Shown: positions 53,568-63,364 of the stretch, in pieces
Numbering within the stretch: the stretch's first letter is position 1
How the letters are laid out: each line of letters begins with the position of its first letter
From: Rhizobiaceae bacterium
GTDB lineage: Bacteria; Pseudomonadota; Alphaproteobacteria; Rhizobiales; Rhizobiaceae
Length of the DNA: 64,000 nt
Reading direction: 5' to 3'
Assembly: GCA_019635775.1 (NCBI GenBank)
Contig: JAHBYU010000019.1
Span: forward strand, 1 to 64,000
The notes under the pieces: model-generated
The model's database searches: none
The model's input: the letters and a program-made list of their open reading frames with translations, nothing else
What the model was told of the DNA's origin: nothing
Position numbers and translations under genes: made by a program

Positions 53568-55391
53568 CTATTCGACGGTGACCGATTTCGCCAGGTTGCG
53601 CGGCTGGTCCACGTCCGTTCCCATGAACACCGCAGTCCAGTAGGCGAGCATCTGGATGGGCAGCGCGTAGACGATCGGTGCGATGAACTCAGGCACGTCG
53701 GGCAGCACGATGGTCTCCATCGTGTTCACCGTCGCATGGGCAGCACCCTTCTGGTCGGTGATCAGAATGATCTTTCCGCCGCGCGCGGCCACCTCCTGCA
53801 TGTTGGAGACGGTCTTCTCGAATATGCGGTCATAAGGCGCGATCACGATCACCGGCATATGTTCGTCGATCAACGCGATCGGTCCATGCTTTAGTTCGCC
53901 TGCCGCGTAACCTTCTGCATGTATGTAACTGATTTCCTTGAGTTTCAGTGCGCCTTCCATTGCCAGCGGGTAGTTCGTGTCGCGGCCGAGGTACAGGACA
54001 TGCTTGTAGTGCGAAAGCTCGCGCGACACCTGCTCGATCTGGTTTTCAAGCTTCAGCACCTGCGTCGCGATGCGCGGCACTTCGGACAGGCTGCGCACCA
54101 TCGACTTCTCTTGTTCCTGCGAAATCGTCCCGCGTGCGCCGGCGGCCTTCAAGGCCAGCGAAGCAAGCACGGAAAGCTGGCAGGTAAATGCCTTGGTGGA
54201 GGCCACGCCGATTTCCGGGCCGGCCAGCGTCGGAAGCACGACATCGGACTCCCGCGCGATGGTTGACTCGCGCACGTTCACGATTGCGCCGATCGGCACG
54301 CCGGCCTTGCCGCAGTAACGCAGAGATGCCAGCGTGTCCGCGGTTTCGCCTGACTGAGAGACGAAGAAGGCAGCGCTGTTCTTGGAAATCGGCATCTCGC
54401 GGTAGCGGAATTCGGACGCTATATCGATGTCGACAGGCAGGCGCGCGTAACGTTCGAACCAGTACTTGCCGATGAGGCCCGCCAGATAGGCGGTGCCGCA
54501 GGCGGAAAGCGAGATGCGGTCGATCTTGGCGAAGTCGAAAGGCAGTTCCAGCGCCTTTGCCGAGCCCTTGGTGAAATCCACGTAGTGGGCCAGCGTATGG
54601 CCGATCACCTCGGGCTGCTCGTGGATTTCCTTCTGCATGAAGTGGCGATAGTTGCCCTTGTCGACCAGAAAGCTCGTGCCGATGGATTGCTGGCGCTTCC
54701 GGTCGACCTTCTGCCCGTCCATATCGAATATCAGGATCTCGTTGCGGCGGATCACCGCCCAGTCGCCATCCTCCAGATAGGTGATGGAGTTGGTGAAGGG
54801 TGCAAGTGCGATGGCGTCGGAGCCGAGGAACATCTCGCCATCGCCGTGTCCCACTGCAAGGGGCGGTCCGTTGCGCGCGCCGACGATCAGGTCCTCGTCG
54901 CCCTTGAACATGATTGCCAGTGCGAATGCGCCCTGCAGTCGCTTCAGCGCATTGTAGGCGGCCTCAACCGGCTTCTTGCCGGCGGCAAGCTCGCGGGCGA
55001 CCAGGTGAGCCACCACTTCCGTGTCGGTCTGGGAGGCAAATTCGTAGCCGTCGCGCTGCAATTCGTCGCGCAGTTCCGCGAAATTCTCGATGATGCCGTT
55101 ATGGACGATCGCCACGCCGTTTGAAAAATGGGGGTGCGCGTTGGTTTCGTTAGGCACCCCATGCGTCGCCCAGCGGGTGTGGCCGATGCCGATCGTGCCG
55201 TCCAGCGGCTGATCCTTGAGGCGGCGCTCGAGATTCACCAGCTTGCCTTCGGCGCGGCGACGGGCGAGTTCGCCCCGCTCGATCGTCGCGACGCCGGCCG
55301 AGTCATAGCCGCGGTATTCCAGCCGCTTCAGCGCATCCACGATCAGTGGCGCGACTGGCGAGTGGCCGACTATTCCAACAATACCGCACAT
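53568..55391 (-). CDS. glmS: Glutamine-fructose-6-phosphate aminotransferase
   Basis: GlmS makes glucosamine-6-phosphate, the first step towards UDP-GlcNAc for peptidoglycan and LPS. The 607-residue product begins MCGIVGIVGHSPVAP, with catalytic Cys2 of the class II glutaminase, HTRWATHG near residue 73 and two SIS domains (SLSACGTAYLAGLIGKYWFE near 302, and LYLGRDTNYPLAMEGALKLK near 460), ending in KSVTVE. It is next to glmU, the later enzyme of the same pathway. No glmS ribozyme is expected or seen in this lineage. Confidence 0.97.
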   Translation of the reverse strand: MCGIVGIVGHSPVAPLIVDALKRLEYRGYDSAGVATIERGELARRRAEGKLVNLERRLKDQPLDGTIGIGHTRWATHGVPNETNAHPHFSNGVAIVHNGIIENFAELRDELQRDGYEFASQTDTEVVAHLVARELAAGKKPVEAAYNALKRLQGAFALAIMFKGDEDLIVGARNGPPLAVGHGDGEMFLGSDAIALAPFTNSITYLEDGDWAVIRRNEILIFDMDGQKVDRKRQQSIGTSFLVDKGNYRHFMQKEIHEQPEVIGHTLAHYVDFTKGSAKALELPFDFAKIDRISLSACGTAYLAGLIGKYWFERYARLPVDIDIASEFRYREMPISKNSAAFFVSQSGETADTLASLRYCGKAGVPIGAIVNVRESTIARESDVVLPTLAGPEIGVASTKAFTCQLSVLASLALKAAGARGTISQEQEKSMVRSLSEVPRIATQVLKLENQIEQVSRELSHYKHVLYLGRDTNYPLAMEGALKLKEISYIHAEGYAAGELKHGPIALIDEHMPVIVIAPYDRIFEKTVSNMQEVAARGGKIILITDQKGAAHATVNTMETIVLPDVPEFIAPIVYALPIQMLAYWTAVFMGTDVDQPRNLAKSVTVE

Positions 55392-55604
55392 GCTGCCTGC
55401 CCCGATTCCGCCTTTGGTTGCACCGGAACCTATTTACGGAGAGGCCGGACGTGGCGGAATTCAATTTGCGTTTCGTTCCGTATCAGCTACCGCTTCGCAC
55501 ATGTCTGTTGAAACAACGTTAGTCGGAACGATCAAAATCCGGCTTGCGGCGTTCGTTTGATAGCGGCCGAAGCGTTTCGAGCCCGACGACGCCTATGCCG
55601 CCTG

Positions 55605-56972
55605 TCACTCCTTCTCTGCTTTCCTTGCGGCAGCTGCGGCGGCAAAGCGCTCGCGCAATTCCCTGCCCTTGCCGGGGATTGCTTTTTGTCGCGCGCGGCC
55701 AAAGGCCAGCGCGTCGCCATCCACATTTTCGGTAATCACGCTTCCCGAAGCGACGTATGCGCCATCGCCAAGGATGATCGGGGCGACAAGCGAGGAGTTG
55801 GAGCCGATGAAGGCCCCGGCCCCGATGTCGGTGAAATGCTTGCCGTAGCCGTCATAGTTGCAGGTAATTGTGCCTGCGCCGATATTTGCACCGGCCCCGA
55901 CGCGCGCATCGCCGATGTAGGTCAGGTGGTTGACCTTCGCGCCCTTCTCAATGACAGCCTTCTTGACCTCGCAGAAATTGCCCACCTTGGACTTTTCCTG
56001 AAGTTCCGCGCCGGGTCTCAGCCGGGCAAAGGGTCCGACCTGCGAGCCAGTGGCCACCGAAGCGCCCTCGAGGTGGCTGAAGGCGTGTATCGTAGCGCCT
56101 TCGGCAACCCTGACTCCGGGCCCGAACCATACGTTCGGCTCCACCAGCGTATCGGCCCCAATCTCTGTGTCGTGCGAGAAATGGACGGTTTCCGGCGCGA
56201 TAAGGGTCACGCCAGACAGCATCATCTGGCGGCGACGGCGGCGCTGCCAGATAGCTTCCGCCTCGGCCAGTTCGGAGCGATTGTTGATGCCCAGAACGCT
56301 TTCGGCGCTGGCTTCCGTAGCCACAACCTCCAGGCCTTCCGATGTTGCAATCTCGACGATGTCGGTCAGGTAGTACTCGCCCTTTGCGTTGCTGTTTCCT
56401 ACCCGCTCCAGCAAGGACATCGCGTGCTTGCCGGCAATTGCCATCAGGCCGCCGTTGCAGAAGCCGATCTTCCTTTCTGCCTCGGAAGCATCCTTGTCCT
56501 CGCGAATGGCGACAAGCTTTCCATCCCTTTCGATCAGTCGCCCGTAGCCTGCCGGATCCGCCGGCCGAAAGCCGACGACCACGACGGCTGCCCCTTCGGC
56601 GAGTTTCGCCCGCGCTGCCAGCAAGGGCTCGGCTTCAATGAGTGGCGTGTCGCCGAACATGACGAGTATGTCGTCGTAACCCTGCTCGATGGCCTCTCTC
56701 GCAGCGAGCACGGCGTGCGCCGTCCCAAGCCGTTGTTCCTGCGTGAAAATCTCAGGCGAGGGCTTGAAGCGGCCGGCCGCCTTTCGCACTTCGTCGGCTC
56801 CATGTCCGATCACAAGCGCGACTTCGGTGCCTCCAGCGCCACGCGCCGCATTCATCACATGCGCCACCATCGGCAGTCCCGCTATCTCGTGCAGGACCTT
56901 TGGCTTGGCACTTTTCATGCGCGTTCCCTCGCCGGCAGCGAGGATGATCGACAGGCAGCTTCTTTCAGTCAT
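55605..56972 (-). CDS. glmU: Bifunctional UDP-N-acetylglucosamine pyrophosphorylase / acetyltransferase
   Basis: GlmU acetylates glucosamine-1-phosphate and then joins UMP to give UDP-GlcNAc. From the ATG at 56972 ([20 protein letters not shown]) behind AAGG it has 455 residues: a uridyltransferase domain with LAAGEGTRM (10-18), then a left-handed beta-helix of hexapeptide repeats from about residue 250 with the acetyltransferase segment [18 protein letters not shown]. It lies 213 bases upstream of glmS, same strand. No terminator is evident between them. Confidence 0.97.
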   Translation of the reverse strand: MTERSCLSIILAAGEGTRMKSAKPKVLHEIAGLPMVAHVMNAARGAGGTEVALVIGHGADEVRKAAGRFKPSPEIFTQEQRLGTAHAVLAAREAIEQGYDDILVMFGDTPLIEAEPLLAARAKLAEGAAVVVVGFRPADPAGYGRLIERDGKLVAIREDKDASEAERKIGFCNGGLMAIAGKHAMSLLERVGNSNAKGEYYLTDIVEIATSEGLEVVATEASAESVLGINNRSELAEAEAIWQRRRRRQMMLSGVTLIAPETVHFSHDTEIGADTLVEPNVWFGPGVRVAEGATIHAFSHLEGASVATGSQVGPFARLRPGAELQEKSKVGNFCEVKKAVIEKGAKVNHLTYIGDARVGAGANIGAGTITCNYDGYGKHFTDIGAGAFIGSNSSLVAPIILGDGAYVASGSVITENVDGDALAFGRARQKAIPGKGRELRERFAAAAAARKAEKE

Positions 56973-57070
56973 GGTTCTACCTTGCGGCATGAGTCGAGAG
57001 GATAAGCTCTATAGCCCACCTGCCCTGTTGTACGCCAATGCAGCAAGGTGCGTGGTCGTCGGAAGACGGT

Positions 57071-57817
57071 TCACCCCAGCGTTGCCAGTCCCGGGAAGGT
57101 TTCGAGCAGCCAGTAGGCGGTGGTCTGGATTCCACCCGTCAGGAAGAGCACGCCCGCGATCACCAGCAGGCCGCCGATTACCTTTTCCACACGCCCGAGG
57201 TGCACCCGGAATCGTTGCAGAAACCGCATGAAGGCGCCCGAGAAAAAAGCGGCGATGATGAAGGGAATGCCAAGTCCCAGCGAATAGGCGAAAAGGAGGG
57301 CAGCGCCTTCAATCACGGTCTCGCGCCCCCCGGCAAGGGTCAGTATCGGTCCCAGGACAGGCCCGATGCAGGGGGTCCAGCCGAAGGCAAAGGCCAGTCC
57401 CATCAGATATGCGCCGATTGCGCTGGCGGGCTTTGCCTGGGACTGGAACCGTGCCTCGCGCGACAGGAAAGGAATGCGGATCACGCCGAGGAAGTTGAGG
57501 CCCATCAGGATGATGAGTATGCCGGCCATGATGGACAGCGGTTCCTGCCATACTCTCAGCAGCCTGCCGATCGTCGAGGCCCCTGCTCCAAGTGCCACGA
57601 ATACGGTTGAGAATCCGAGGACGAAGGCGATTGAAGCGACAAGCAATGCCGAACGGGCACCGGTCTTTGCTCCGGCAGCGGGGTCCGCCCTGAAATCGTC
57701 GACCGAGACGCCAGCCATGTAGCAGAGATAGGGCGGCACGAGCGGCAGCACACATGGCGAGACGAAAGACAGCGCTCCCGCCGCAAGCGCCGTTGCATAG
57801 CCGATATCCAGCGCCAT
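57071..57817 (-). CDS. ccdA: Cytochrome c biogenesis protein CcdA
   Basis: CcdA moves electrons across the membrane to reduce haem-handling thiols in cytochrome c maturation. The 248-residue protein has six to seven membrane segments and the two conserved cysteine regions, SFVSPCVLPLVPPYLCYMAG (residues about 17-36) and FGWTPCIGPVLGPIL (near 145). It lies 98 bases after glmU in the opposite reading order, i.e. upstream of it on the same strand, and no thioredoxin partner is adjacent. Confidence 0.93.
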   Translation of the reverse strand: MALDIGYATALAAGALSFVSPCVLPLVPPYLCYMAGVSVDDFRADPAAGAKTGARSALLVASIAFVLGFSTVFVALGAGASTIGRLLRVWQEPLSIMAGILIILMGLNFLGVIRIPFLSREARFQSQAKPASAIGAYLMGLAFAFGWTPCIGPVLGPILTLAGGRETVIEGAALLFAYSLGLGIPFIIAAFFSGAFMRFLQRFRVHLGRVEKVIGGLLVIAGVLFLTGGIQTTAYWLLETFPGLATLG

Positions 57818-57950
57818 CTGCCGCCGCTCCGTTGTTCGCGGCTGGATATAGACGCCCGACCGGGCTCGCTCCAGTCACGACTGCGTGGCATGAAGTCGCT
57901 TGCCGGGTGCCGTGCAATCTGCGTCAAGTGTAGAATTTTCGTGCGCTCGG

Positions 57951-58277
57951 CTAAAGCACCGTCACGGCGACCAGCCAGACAATTGCCCCAAACCTTGCAG
58001 ATGACGCCTTTGCCGGCGTCGCCAGTTCGGCAGTTCTCCAAACTGCGGCGAACAGGAACAGATTGTATGGCATCGGTGCGTGAAAGACGGCAAGGGCGAC
58101 AGGCAGTCCTGCCTTGAAGCCGAGTGCCATCAGGCCAGCAAACGCAGCCACAAGGTTGAGGACCGAACCGACGATCGCCATGTCCCGCCAGAACAGCAGG
58201 TCGAGCGAGACCTGTCGTTGCCAGCGGCGAACGAAGAAGGCGAACGGCCCTGTCGTGTCCGTAACCGACTTTTGCAT
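57951..58277 (-). CDS. Hypothetical small membrane protein
   Basis: The 108-residue product starts at the ATG at 58277 (MQKSVTDTTGPFAFFVRRWQ). It has three likely membrane segments: MAIVGSVLNLVAAFAGLMAL, the stretch around LPVALAVFHAPMPYNLFLFA, and FGAIVWLVAVTVL at the end. I do not recognise a named family, and the ribosome-binding site is weak. A long open frame upstream (to 59267) is antisense to mazG and not used. It lies between ccdA and mazG; function is unknown. Confidence 0.6.
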   Translation of the reverse strand: MQKSVTDTTGPFAFFVRRWQRQVSLDLLFWRDMAIVGSVLNLVAAFAGLMALGFKAGLPVALAVFHAPMPYNLFLFAAVWRTAELATPAKASSARFGAIVWLVAVTVL

Positions 58278-58415
58278 CAGCCGTGGTTTGCTCTCGCCTT
58301 CGATCCTTATTGCATAGGAGTGCCATGTCCGCGCGACAAGCGGACAACGGCTTAAGTGTGGAAAATCTTTAGTCTGGACGTTTCGCGACTCTTTGCCCGC
58401 GGCTAGGGTCGGCCG

Positions 58416-59240
58416 ATGAAGCCTTCCCGAGATATCTCCCGCCTCCTGGAAATCATGGCCGCACTGCGTGATCTGCAGACTGGCTGTCCCTGGGATATCG
58501 AACAGGACTTCCAGACGATTGCCCCCTACACGATCGAGGAAGCCTACGAGGTTGCCGACGCAATCGCCCGGAAGGATACCGACGATCTGCGGGAAGAACT
58601 GGGGGATCTGCTCCTTCAGGTCGTCTACCACGCGCAGATGGCTCAGGAGCTTAATGAATTTTCCTTTGGCGACGTGGTTCAGGCCATCACCGAAAAGATG
58701 ATCCGGCGTCATCCTCATGTGTTTGGCGATGCCGAGGCCCGAAGCGCCGGCATGGCCAAGGGCATGTGGGAAAAGATCAAGGCCGAGGAAAAGGCTCTGA
58801 AGCGGAAGGCACGGTTGGCGCGCGGGCTCGACCCGGAAGATCACGGAAAAGGCTTTCTGGATGGCGTACCGCTCGCATTTCCGGCTCTGACCCGCGCTTT
58901 GAAGCTGCAGGAGAAGGCAGCCCGCGTGGGATTTGATTGGTCGGAGGCTGAGCCGATCCTGGACAAGATCGAGGAGGAGATCGGTGAGTTGCGTGAGGCT
59001 ATGGCCCGTAACGATAAAACTGCCACGCAGGACGAATTGGGCGACCTGCTGTTCGCGCTCGCCAATCTGGGCAGGCACCTCAAAATCGACCCGGAAGTGG
59101 CGCTTTCGGGAACGAACGACAAGTTCCGCCGTCGGTTTCACTATATCGAACGATCGCTGAAAGCCGCAGGTCGCGACCTCGAAGGTTCGACGCTGGAGGA
59201 AATGGAAGCGCTCTGGCAGCAGGCAAAGAACGCTGGGTGA
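58416..59240 (+). CDS. mazG: Nucleoside triphosphate pyrophosphohydrolase
   Basis: MazG hydrolyses (d)NTPs to monophosphates and pyrophosphate, cleaning damaged nucleotides. The 274-residue product has two MazG domains: the first with CPWDIEQDFQTIAPYTIEEAYE (about residues 24-45) and EELGDLLLQVVYHA, the second with GFDWSEAEPILDKIEEEIGE and DELGDLLFALANLGR. Both EExxD/ExxD metal motifs are visible. The length is normal for bacterial MazG. It is convergent with the GlxA-like regulator. Confidence 0.95.
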   Translation: MKPSRDISRLLEIMAALRDLQTGCPWDIEQDFQTIAPYTIEEAYEVADAIARKDTDDLREELGDLLLQVVYHAQMAQELNEFSFGDVVQAITEKMIRRHPHVFGDAEARSAGMAKGMWEKIKAEEKALKRKARLARGLDPEDHGKGFLDGVPLAFPALTRALKLQEKAARVGFDWSEAEPILDKIEEEIGELREAMARNDKTATQDELGDLLFALANLGRHLKIDPEVALSGTNDKFRRRFHYIERSLKAAGRDLEGSTLEEMEALWQQAKNAG

Positions 59241-59293
59241 CGTGATCGGCGCACGTTCGATGGTCAATCTGAACCGTGCATCGGCGCAAAGGA

Positions 59294-60334
59294 CTATATG
59301 ATTGCTTCAGGCATCGTATCGGTGGCTGCTTGTGCAATAGGCCGGAAAAGACGACGGTATTGTCCCGGGGTTAGCCCCGTGCAGCGTTTGAACAGCCGGC
59401 GGAAGAAAGCCGGGTTCTCATAACCGACATGCTGGGCGATGTCGTCGGCCGAATCCGCAGCGGATTCCAGCAGTCGCTTTGCTTCCTCGATCCGTAGGTT
59501 CTGCACATATTCTATCAGGGAGCAGCCGGTCGCGGCGCGGAAGCGCCGTTTGAGGCTGCGCTCCGGCAGGCCACAAACCGAAACCACGGCAGATACCGCA
59601 TTGGGTGTTCGAAGGTTGCGTGAAAGCCAGCTCTCGGCCTGCCGGACCACGGCATCGGCGTGCGGCTGCCTTCGCACCAGACTGGCATAGGGAAGTTGCC
59701 CCTCGGCGTGCCATTTCAAGAGATAGACTTTGGCGATCTGCAAGGCATCGCCCGGGCTGCAATGACGTGAAATGATATGAATTGCCAGATCGTGCCACGA
59801 CGTGGCGCCGCCGGCAGTGACGATCCGCCCGGTAGGATCGGCGAACACCAGGCTGGAAGCGATATTTAGCCGGACATCGGGGAAGCTTCTGCGAAACAGG
59901 TCGCCGTATCCCCAGTGAGACGTGGCCTCACGCCCGTTCAGCAGGCCGGTCGATGCCAGCAGGATCGAGCCTGAGCAGGCGGAGTAGATGGTGCTTCCGG
60001 ACCGGAAGCGTTGCCGTATCCAATCCTTTAGATCGGCATATCGTGTGCTGAGGTCATCTGTTGGCGCAAGCCACAGTTCCGGCAGGATAACGATATCCGC
60101 GTCGGACGCTCCCACCTCGCCAATGGAAAGTTCCGGATTGACCGGAATGCCGTTGCCGCACGTGAACGGTTTGCGCGACAGCGAGACGATCCTCGGTCGG
60201 ATAGGCCTCTGGGCGGCTTCGTTTCCAACCATCTCCTGCCAAAGCGTTCCCGTCGCGGCAAGCACATCCACCATCCCGTAAAGTGCCGAACCGGCACTTT
60301 CCGGGATCGCAACGATAAGGGCTTCAATAGGCAT
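59294..60334 (-). CDS. GlxA family transcriptional regulator (DJ-1/PfpI-AraC)
   Basis: The 346-residue product has an N-terminal class I amidotransferase-like domain (MPIEALIVAIPESAGSALYG start; AcSGS motif in SACSGSILLASTGL near residue 120) and a C-terminal AraC helix-turn-helix pair with GLPERSLKRRFRAATGCSLIEYVQNLRIEEA and GYENPAFFRRLFKRCTGLTPGQYR. Such regulators often control amino-acid or quaternary-amine catabolism genes; the target is not visible here. Alternative start ATGs lie at 60352 and 60397. It faces mazG tail to tail. Confidence 0.87.
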   Translation of the reverse strand: MPIEALIVAIPESAGSALYGMVDVLAATGTLWQEMVGNEAAQRPIRPRIVSLSRKPFTCGNGIPVNPELSIGEVGASDADIVILPELWLAPTDDLSTRYADLKDWIRQRFRSGSTIYSACSGSILLASTGLLNGREATSHWGYGDLFRRSFPDVRLNIASSLVFADPTGRIVTAGGATSWHDLAIHIISRHCSPGDALQIAKVYLLKWHAEGQLPYASLVRRQPHADAVVRQAESWLSRNLRTPNAVSAVVSVCGLPERSLKRRFRAATGCSLIEYVQNLRIEEAKRLLESAADSADDIAQHVGYENPAFFRRLFKRCTGLTPGQYRRLFRPIAQAATDTMPEAII

Positions 60335-60642
60335 GGCGTCCAACACCTGCATCAAAGCGATCTGACATTGTGGCACAAAAGGACCGTTTCTGTCCAAACC
60401 CGGTCTGATGTCCTTCCGCGACCCGTCCTACTTTATGCTCGGAAACGCCGCCTGCCGCCCGGTTCCGGTCTTGATCGAGCGGATCGCCGCTTGAGTCCGA
60501 GTGCTAATAGCGTGAGAACCTGCCTGCTGCGTCGCAGCAGGCAGGTTTCGGCCGAAAATGGTTCTAAGGTAACGTGGCTGACGTGCCGATATCCGCGCGA
60601 TCGTTGGACCTTGTATCGGAGCCGGCAACCTTCCGCTTCGGT
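60335..60642. other. Intergenic stretch between hflX and the GlxA-like gene
   Basis: These 308 bases hold no recognisable gene. The main feature is the palindrome at 60517-60547. An open frame over the left part (to 60628) is not family-like. The GlxA-like gene's promoter is expected in the left half, but no convincing -35/-10 pair was found. Confidence 0.5.
60517..60547. repeat. Perfect 15-bp inverted repeat downstream of hflX
   Basis: AACCTGCCTGCTGCG at 60517-60531 and its exact reverse complement at 60533-60547 flank a single T. The RNA would form a very stable hairpin. It lies 96 bases after the hflX stop on the minus strand and upstream of the GlxA-like gene. No U-run follows on either strand, so it is not a standard terminator. 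It could be a transcript-end stabiliser or a regulator-binding palindrome. Confidence 0.7.
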
Positions 60643-62043
60643 CTAGTGTCCCGGGCGCCCCTTCAGGCGGTTTGCAATTTCTTCCCGGGCTGCTTCGGTC
60701 GCCCTGATCGACAGCGAGATGCTGCCGTCTTCGTTGTCTTCTCGCGATACGACTTCGCCGTTCCTGTACAGCCAGTCGACAAGGGACAACTGATCTGGAC
60801 GCAGCGTGACATCAACCTGCTGAAGCTCACCTGACACGCGCTGCTCGATCAGTGCGGTAAGTGTGCCGATCCCCTCGCCCGTGATGGCTGAGATCGCAAT
60901 CTGGGGCTCGGATCGTTGCGAATTGCTCTCCGCAAGGAGACGCTCGCGATTGCCTTCGTCAAGAAGGTCGATCTTGTTCCAGACCTCGATGACCCGCCTG
61001 CTGTCGCTGGCATCGACGCCCAGGTCACCCAAAATGCGTTCCACATCCTCGGCCTGCGCGGCGGTATCGGGATCGGCGATATCGCGCAGGTGGATGATCA
61101 GGTCCGCCTCGACCACTTCTTCAAGCGTTGCGCGGAACGCGGCGACCAGATGGGTTGGCAGGTCCGAGATGAACCCGACGGTGTCGGAAAGTATGATCGG
61201 CGTGCCGTGCGGCAGTTTCACTCGCCGCAGGGTGGGGTCCAGCGTTGCGAACAGCATGTCCTCGGCAAGGACGTCGGCGCCCGTCAAGCGGTTGAAAAGC
61301 GTCGACTTTCCGGCATTGGTGTATCCGACTATGGCGACCACCGGGAAAGGAACCTTCTTGCGCTTGCTGCGATGCAGGTCGCGCGTACGTCGGACCGTTT
61401 CCAGTTCGCGCTTTAGCTTGATGATCTTGTCCTGGAGTGCGCGGCGGTCGGCCTCGATCTGTGTTTCGCCGGGGCCGCCGAGGAAGCCGCCGCCACCTCT
61501 TTGCCGCTCAAGGTGGGTCCAGCTCCTGACCAGACGTCCGCGCTGGTATTCCAGATGCGCGAGTTCGACCTGCAGCGCGCCTTCCTTGGTCCTGGCGCGT
61601 TCGCCGAAGATTTCCAGGATCAGGGCGGTGCGGTCCAGCACCTTGGCGTTGAGTTCCTTCTCGAGGTTTCGCTGCTGGACAGGCGTCAGCGGATGGTCGA
61701 CCACCACGACCTCGACCTTCTCCTCCGCGACGACTTTCGCAAGCTCCTCGACCTTGCCGGATCCGAAAAGCGTTGCCGGGCGCGGGTCGTTCACGGCAAC
61801 GACGACGCTGTATACAATCTGCAGATCGATCGCCCCCGCCAGCCCCAGCGCCTCTTCCTGACGGGCCTCAGCGGTACGTGTCAGTCTCGGTCGGCCTTGC
61901 CCGGCCTCATCGTTGGGTCGCAATGCCTTCGGCAATACAGGGACAACGACAGCACACCGCGTGGCCTTCCCAACGTGGTCGACGCCGGAATTCCCGCCAG
62001 TTACGCCACCAGTCCCCTGGCCTGCGCGCTTTTGTTTAGCCAA
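60643..62043 (-). CDS. hflX: GTPase HflX
   Basis: HflX is a GTPase that splits stalled or heat-damaged ribosomes. The 466-residue product has the HflX-specific N-terminal region with GSGKVEELAKVVAEE near residue 95 and the glycine-rich RQRGGGGFLGGPGETQIE near 180, then the G domain: GYTNAGKSTLFN (near 242), DTVGFI, NKID. The start is TTG at 62043, directly after the hfq TGA and with AGGG before it, suggesting translational coupling. The order dat-hfq-hflX is common in Rhizobiales. Confidence 0.94.
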   Translation of the reverse strand: MAKQKRAGQGTGGVTGGNSGVDHVGKATRCAVVVPVLPKALRPNDEAGQGRPRLTRTAEARQEEALGLAGAIDLQIVYSVVVAVNDPRPATLFGSGKVEELAKVVAEEKVEVVVVDHPLTPVQQRNLEKELNAKVLDRTALILEIFGERARTKEGALQVELAHLEYQRGRLVRSWTHLERQRGGGGFLGGPGETQIEADRRALQDKIIKLKRELETVRRTRDLHRSKRKKVPFPVVAIVGYTNAGKSTLFNRLTGADVLAEDMLFATLDPTLRRVKLPHGTPIILSDTVGFISDLPTHLVAAFRATLEEVVEADLIIHLRDIADPDTAAQAEDVERILGDLGVDASDSRRVIEVWNKIDLLDEGNRERLLAESNSQRSEPQIAISAITGEGIGTLTALIEQRVSGELQQVDVTLRPDQLSLVDWLYRNGEVVSREDNEDGSISLSIRATEAAREEIANRLKGRPGH

Positions 62044-62292
62044 TCAGTTGCCCTGACCGGGATCCTCGCCATCGAACATCTGAACCGGTTGGCTCGGCAT
62101 AATGGTCGAAATGGCATGTTTGTAAACCAGCTGCGAGTGGCCGTCGCGCCGCAGCAACACGCAGAAATTGTCAAATGAAGTTACGACGCCGGTCAATTTG
62201 ACGCCGTTGATAAGAAAAATCGTGAGAGGATTTTTGGTCTTTCTGACCGAGTTCAGGAAGAGATCCTGCAGATTCTGCGAGCGTTCCGCCAT
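62044..62292 (-). CDS. hfq: RNA chaperone Hfq
   Basis: Hfq is a hexameric Sm-like protein that pairs small RNAs with target mRNAs. The start is the ATG at 62292 ([18 protein letters not shown]), giving 82 residues; upstream in-frame codons look non-coding. Sm1 has [20 protein letters not shown] and Sm2 the YKHAIST motif near residue 57. The C-terminal tail is short. It sits directly upstream of hflX with no gap. Confidence 0.97.
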   Translation of the reverse strand: MAERSQNLQDLFLNSVRKTKNPLTIFLINGVKLTGVVTSFDNFCVLLRRDGHSQLVYKHAISTIMPSQPVQMFDGEDPGQGN

Positions 62293-62430
62293 TGTTCTTA
62301 TCTTTCGCCTACCCCGGTTTGTCCCTGTCCGTAATGCGCCAAATTTGACAGCGCGTGTCAAGCACACAACCTGTCATTGCTGCAGCGAGGCAGCCTGTCT
62401 AAGTAAATTGTACGTTGCGCCCTGCGGTTA

Positions 62431-63291
62431 TCAGGCTGACCGTTTTTCCGCAACGTCAAAAAACGCCTGGCGCAATGAAAGTACCACCGAGCCCGGATGT
62501 CCATTGGCGATGGGGGAGGCGTCGATGGCGACGACCGGCATTGCAATCGTCGTTGCCGAGCTGATGAACGCCTCGCGCGCGGCCTTCGCCTCGGATACCG
62601 AGAACGGACGCTCTTCGATCTTCAGCCCTAGCTTGCGCGCCACCTCGAAGAGCGTCGTGCGGGTAATTCCGCGAAGGATGCCGTGATCGGCTGGGCGTGT
62701 CACCAGAACGCCCTCCTTGGTGACGATCCAGGCGTTGGATGAACCGCCTTCCTTGACGTTGCCGTCGGTGTCGACGAACCATGCCTCCTGCGCCCCAGCC
62801 GCCTTGGCAGCTTCCTTGGCGAGGACGTTGGGCAGCAGGCCGACCGTCTTGATGTCGACGCGATCCCATCGGTTTTCGGGCACGGTGATGACCTTGATCC
62901 CCGCCTCAGCCTTGTTGGCATTGACAGCAGGATCGATTTTGCGGGCTGTTACCACCAGCGAGGAACGCGTTGCCGTCGGAAACAGAAAATCGCGTGGCGC
63001 AACGCCTCGCGTAACCTGCAGGTAGACCAAGCCGTTTCGGACCCGATTGCGGCTCACGACCTCGCCAATCACGACTTCCAGGGCGCGGCGCGAAATAGGC
63101 CAGGCCATGCGCAATTCGGAAAGCGACCTGTCGAGCCTGTCCAGATGCCCGGTCATATCCACGACGAAACCGCGCGCAACCTCGCAGACTTCATAAACGC
63201 CGTCGGCAAACTGGTATCCGCGGTCCTCGATATGCACCATTGCATCGGAATGCGGCTCGTATCGTCCGTTCACGTAGGAAATGCGCGGCAT
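62431..63291 (-). CDS. dat: D-amino acid aminotransferase (class IV PLP)
   Basis: This enzyme exchanges amino groups between D-amino acids and 2-oxo acids, likely giving D-Ala or D-Glu for the cell wall or degrading them. The 286-residue product has the class IV PLP pattern: HIEDRGYQFADGVYEV near residue 20, the catalytic lysine in VDIKTVGLLPNVLAK (Lys148), EGGSSNAWIV near 185 and the LRGITRTTL segment. A branched-chain aminotransferase is the main alternative, but the sequence looks closer to D-AAT. It lies between ntrX and hfq on the same strand. Confidence 0.85.
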   Translation of the reverse strand: MPRISYVNGRYEPHSDAMVHIEDRGYQFADGVYEVCEVARGFVVDMTGHLDRLDRSLSELRMAWPISRRALEVVIGEVVSRNRVRNGLVYLQVTRGVAPRDFLFPTATRSSLVVTARKIDPAVNANKAEAGIKVITVPENRWDRVDIKTVGLLPNVLAKEAAKAAGAQEAWFVDTDGNVKEGGSSNAWIVTKEGVLVTRPADHGILRGITRTTLFEVARKLGLKIEERPFSVSEAKAAREAFISSATTIAMPVVAIDASPIANGHPGSVVLSLRQAFFDVAEKRSA

Positions 63292-63364
63292 GAAAATGGC
63301 CCCGAGGGAAAGTCTGTTGGTTAAATGATTCCCGAACGACTGTAATCAAAGTCTATGGCTGCCC

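Noticed and set aside
55557-57005. Open frame of 482 codons on the plus strand opposite glmU
   Set aside because: The glmU sequence on the minus strand is clear and complete; the opposite frame looks like a reversed translation artefact.
58278-59267. Extension of the small membrane protein to a 438-residue protein
   Set aside because: The added part is antisense to mazG, whose two catalytic domains are clear; only the last 108 residues look membrane-like.
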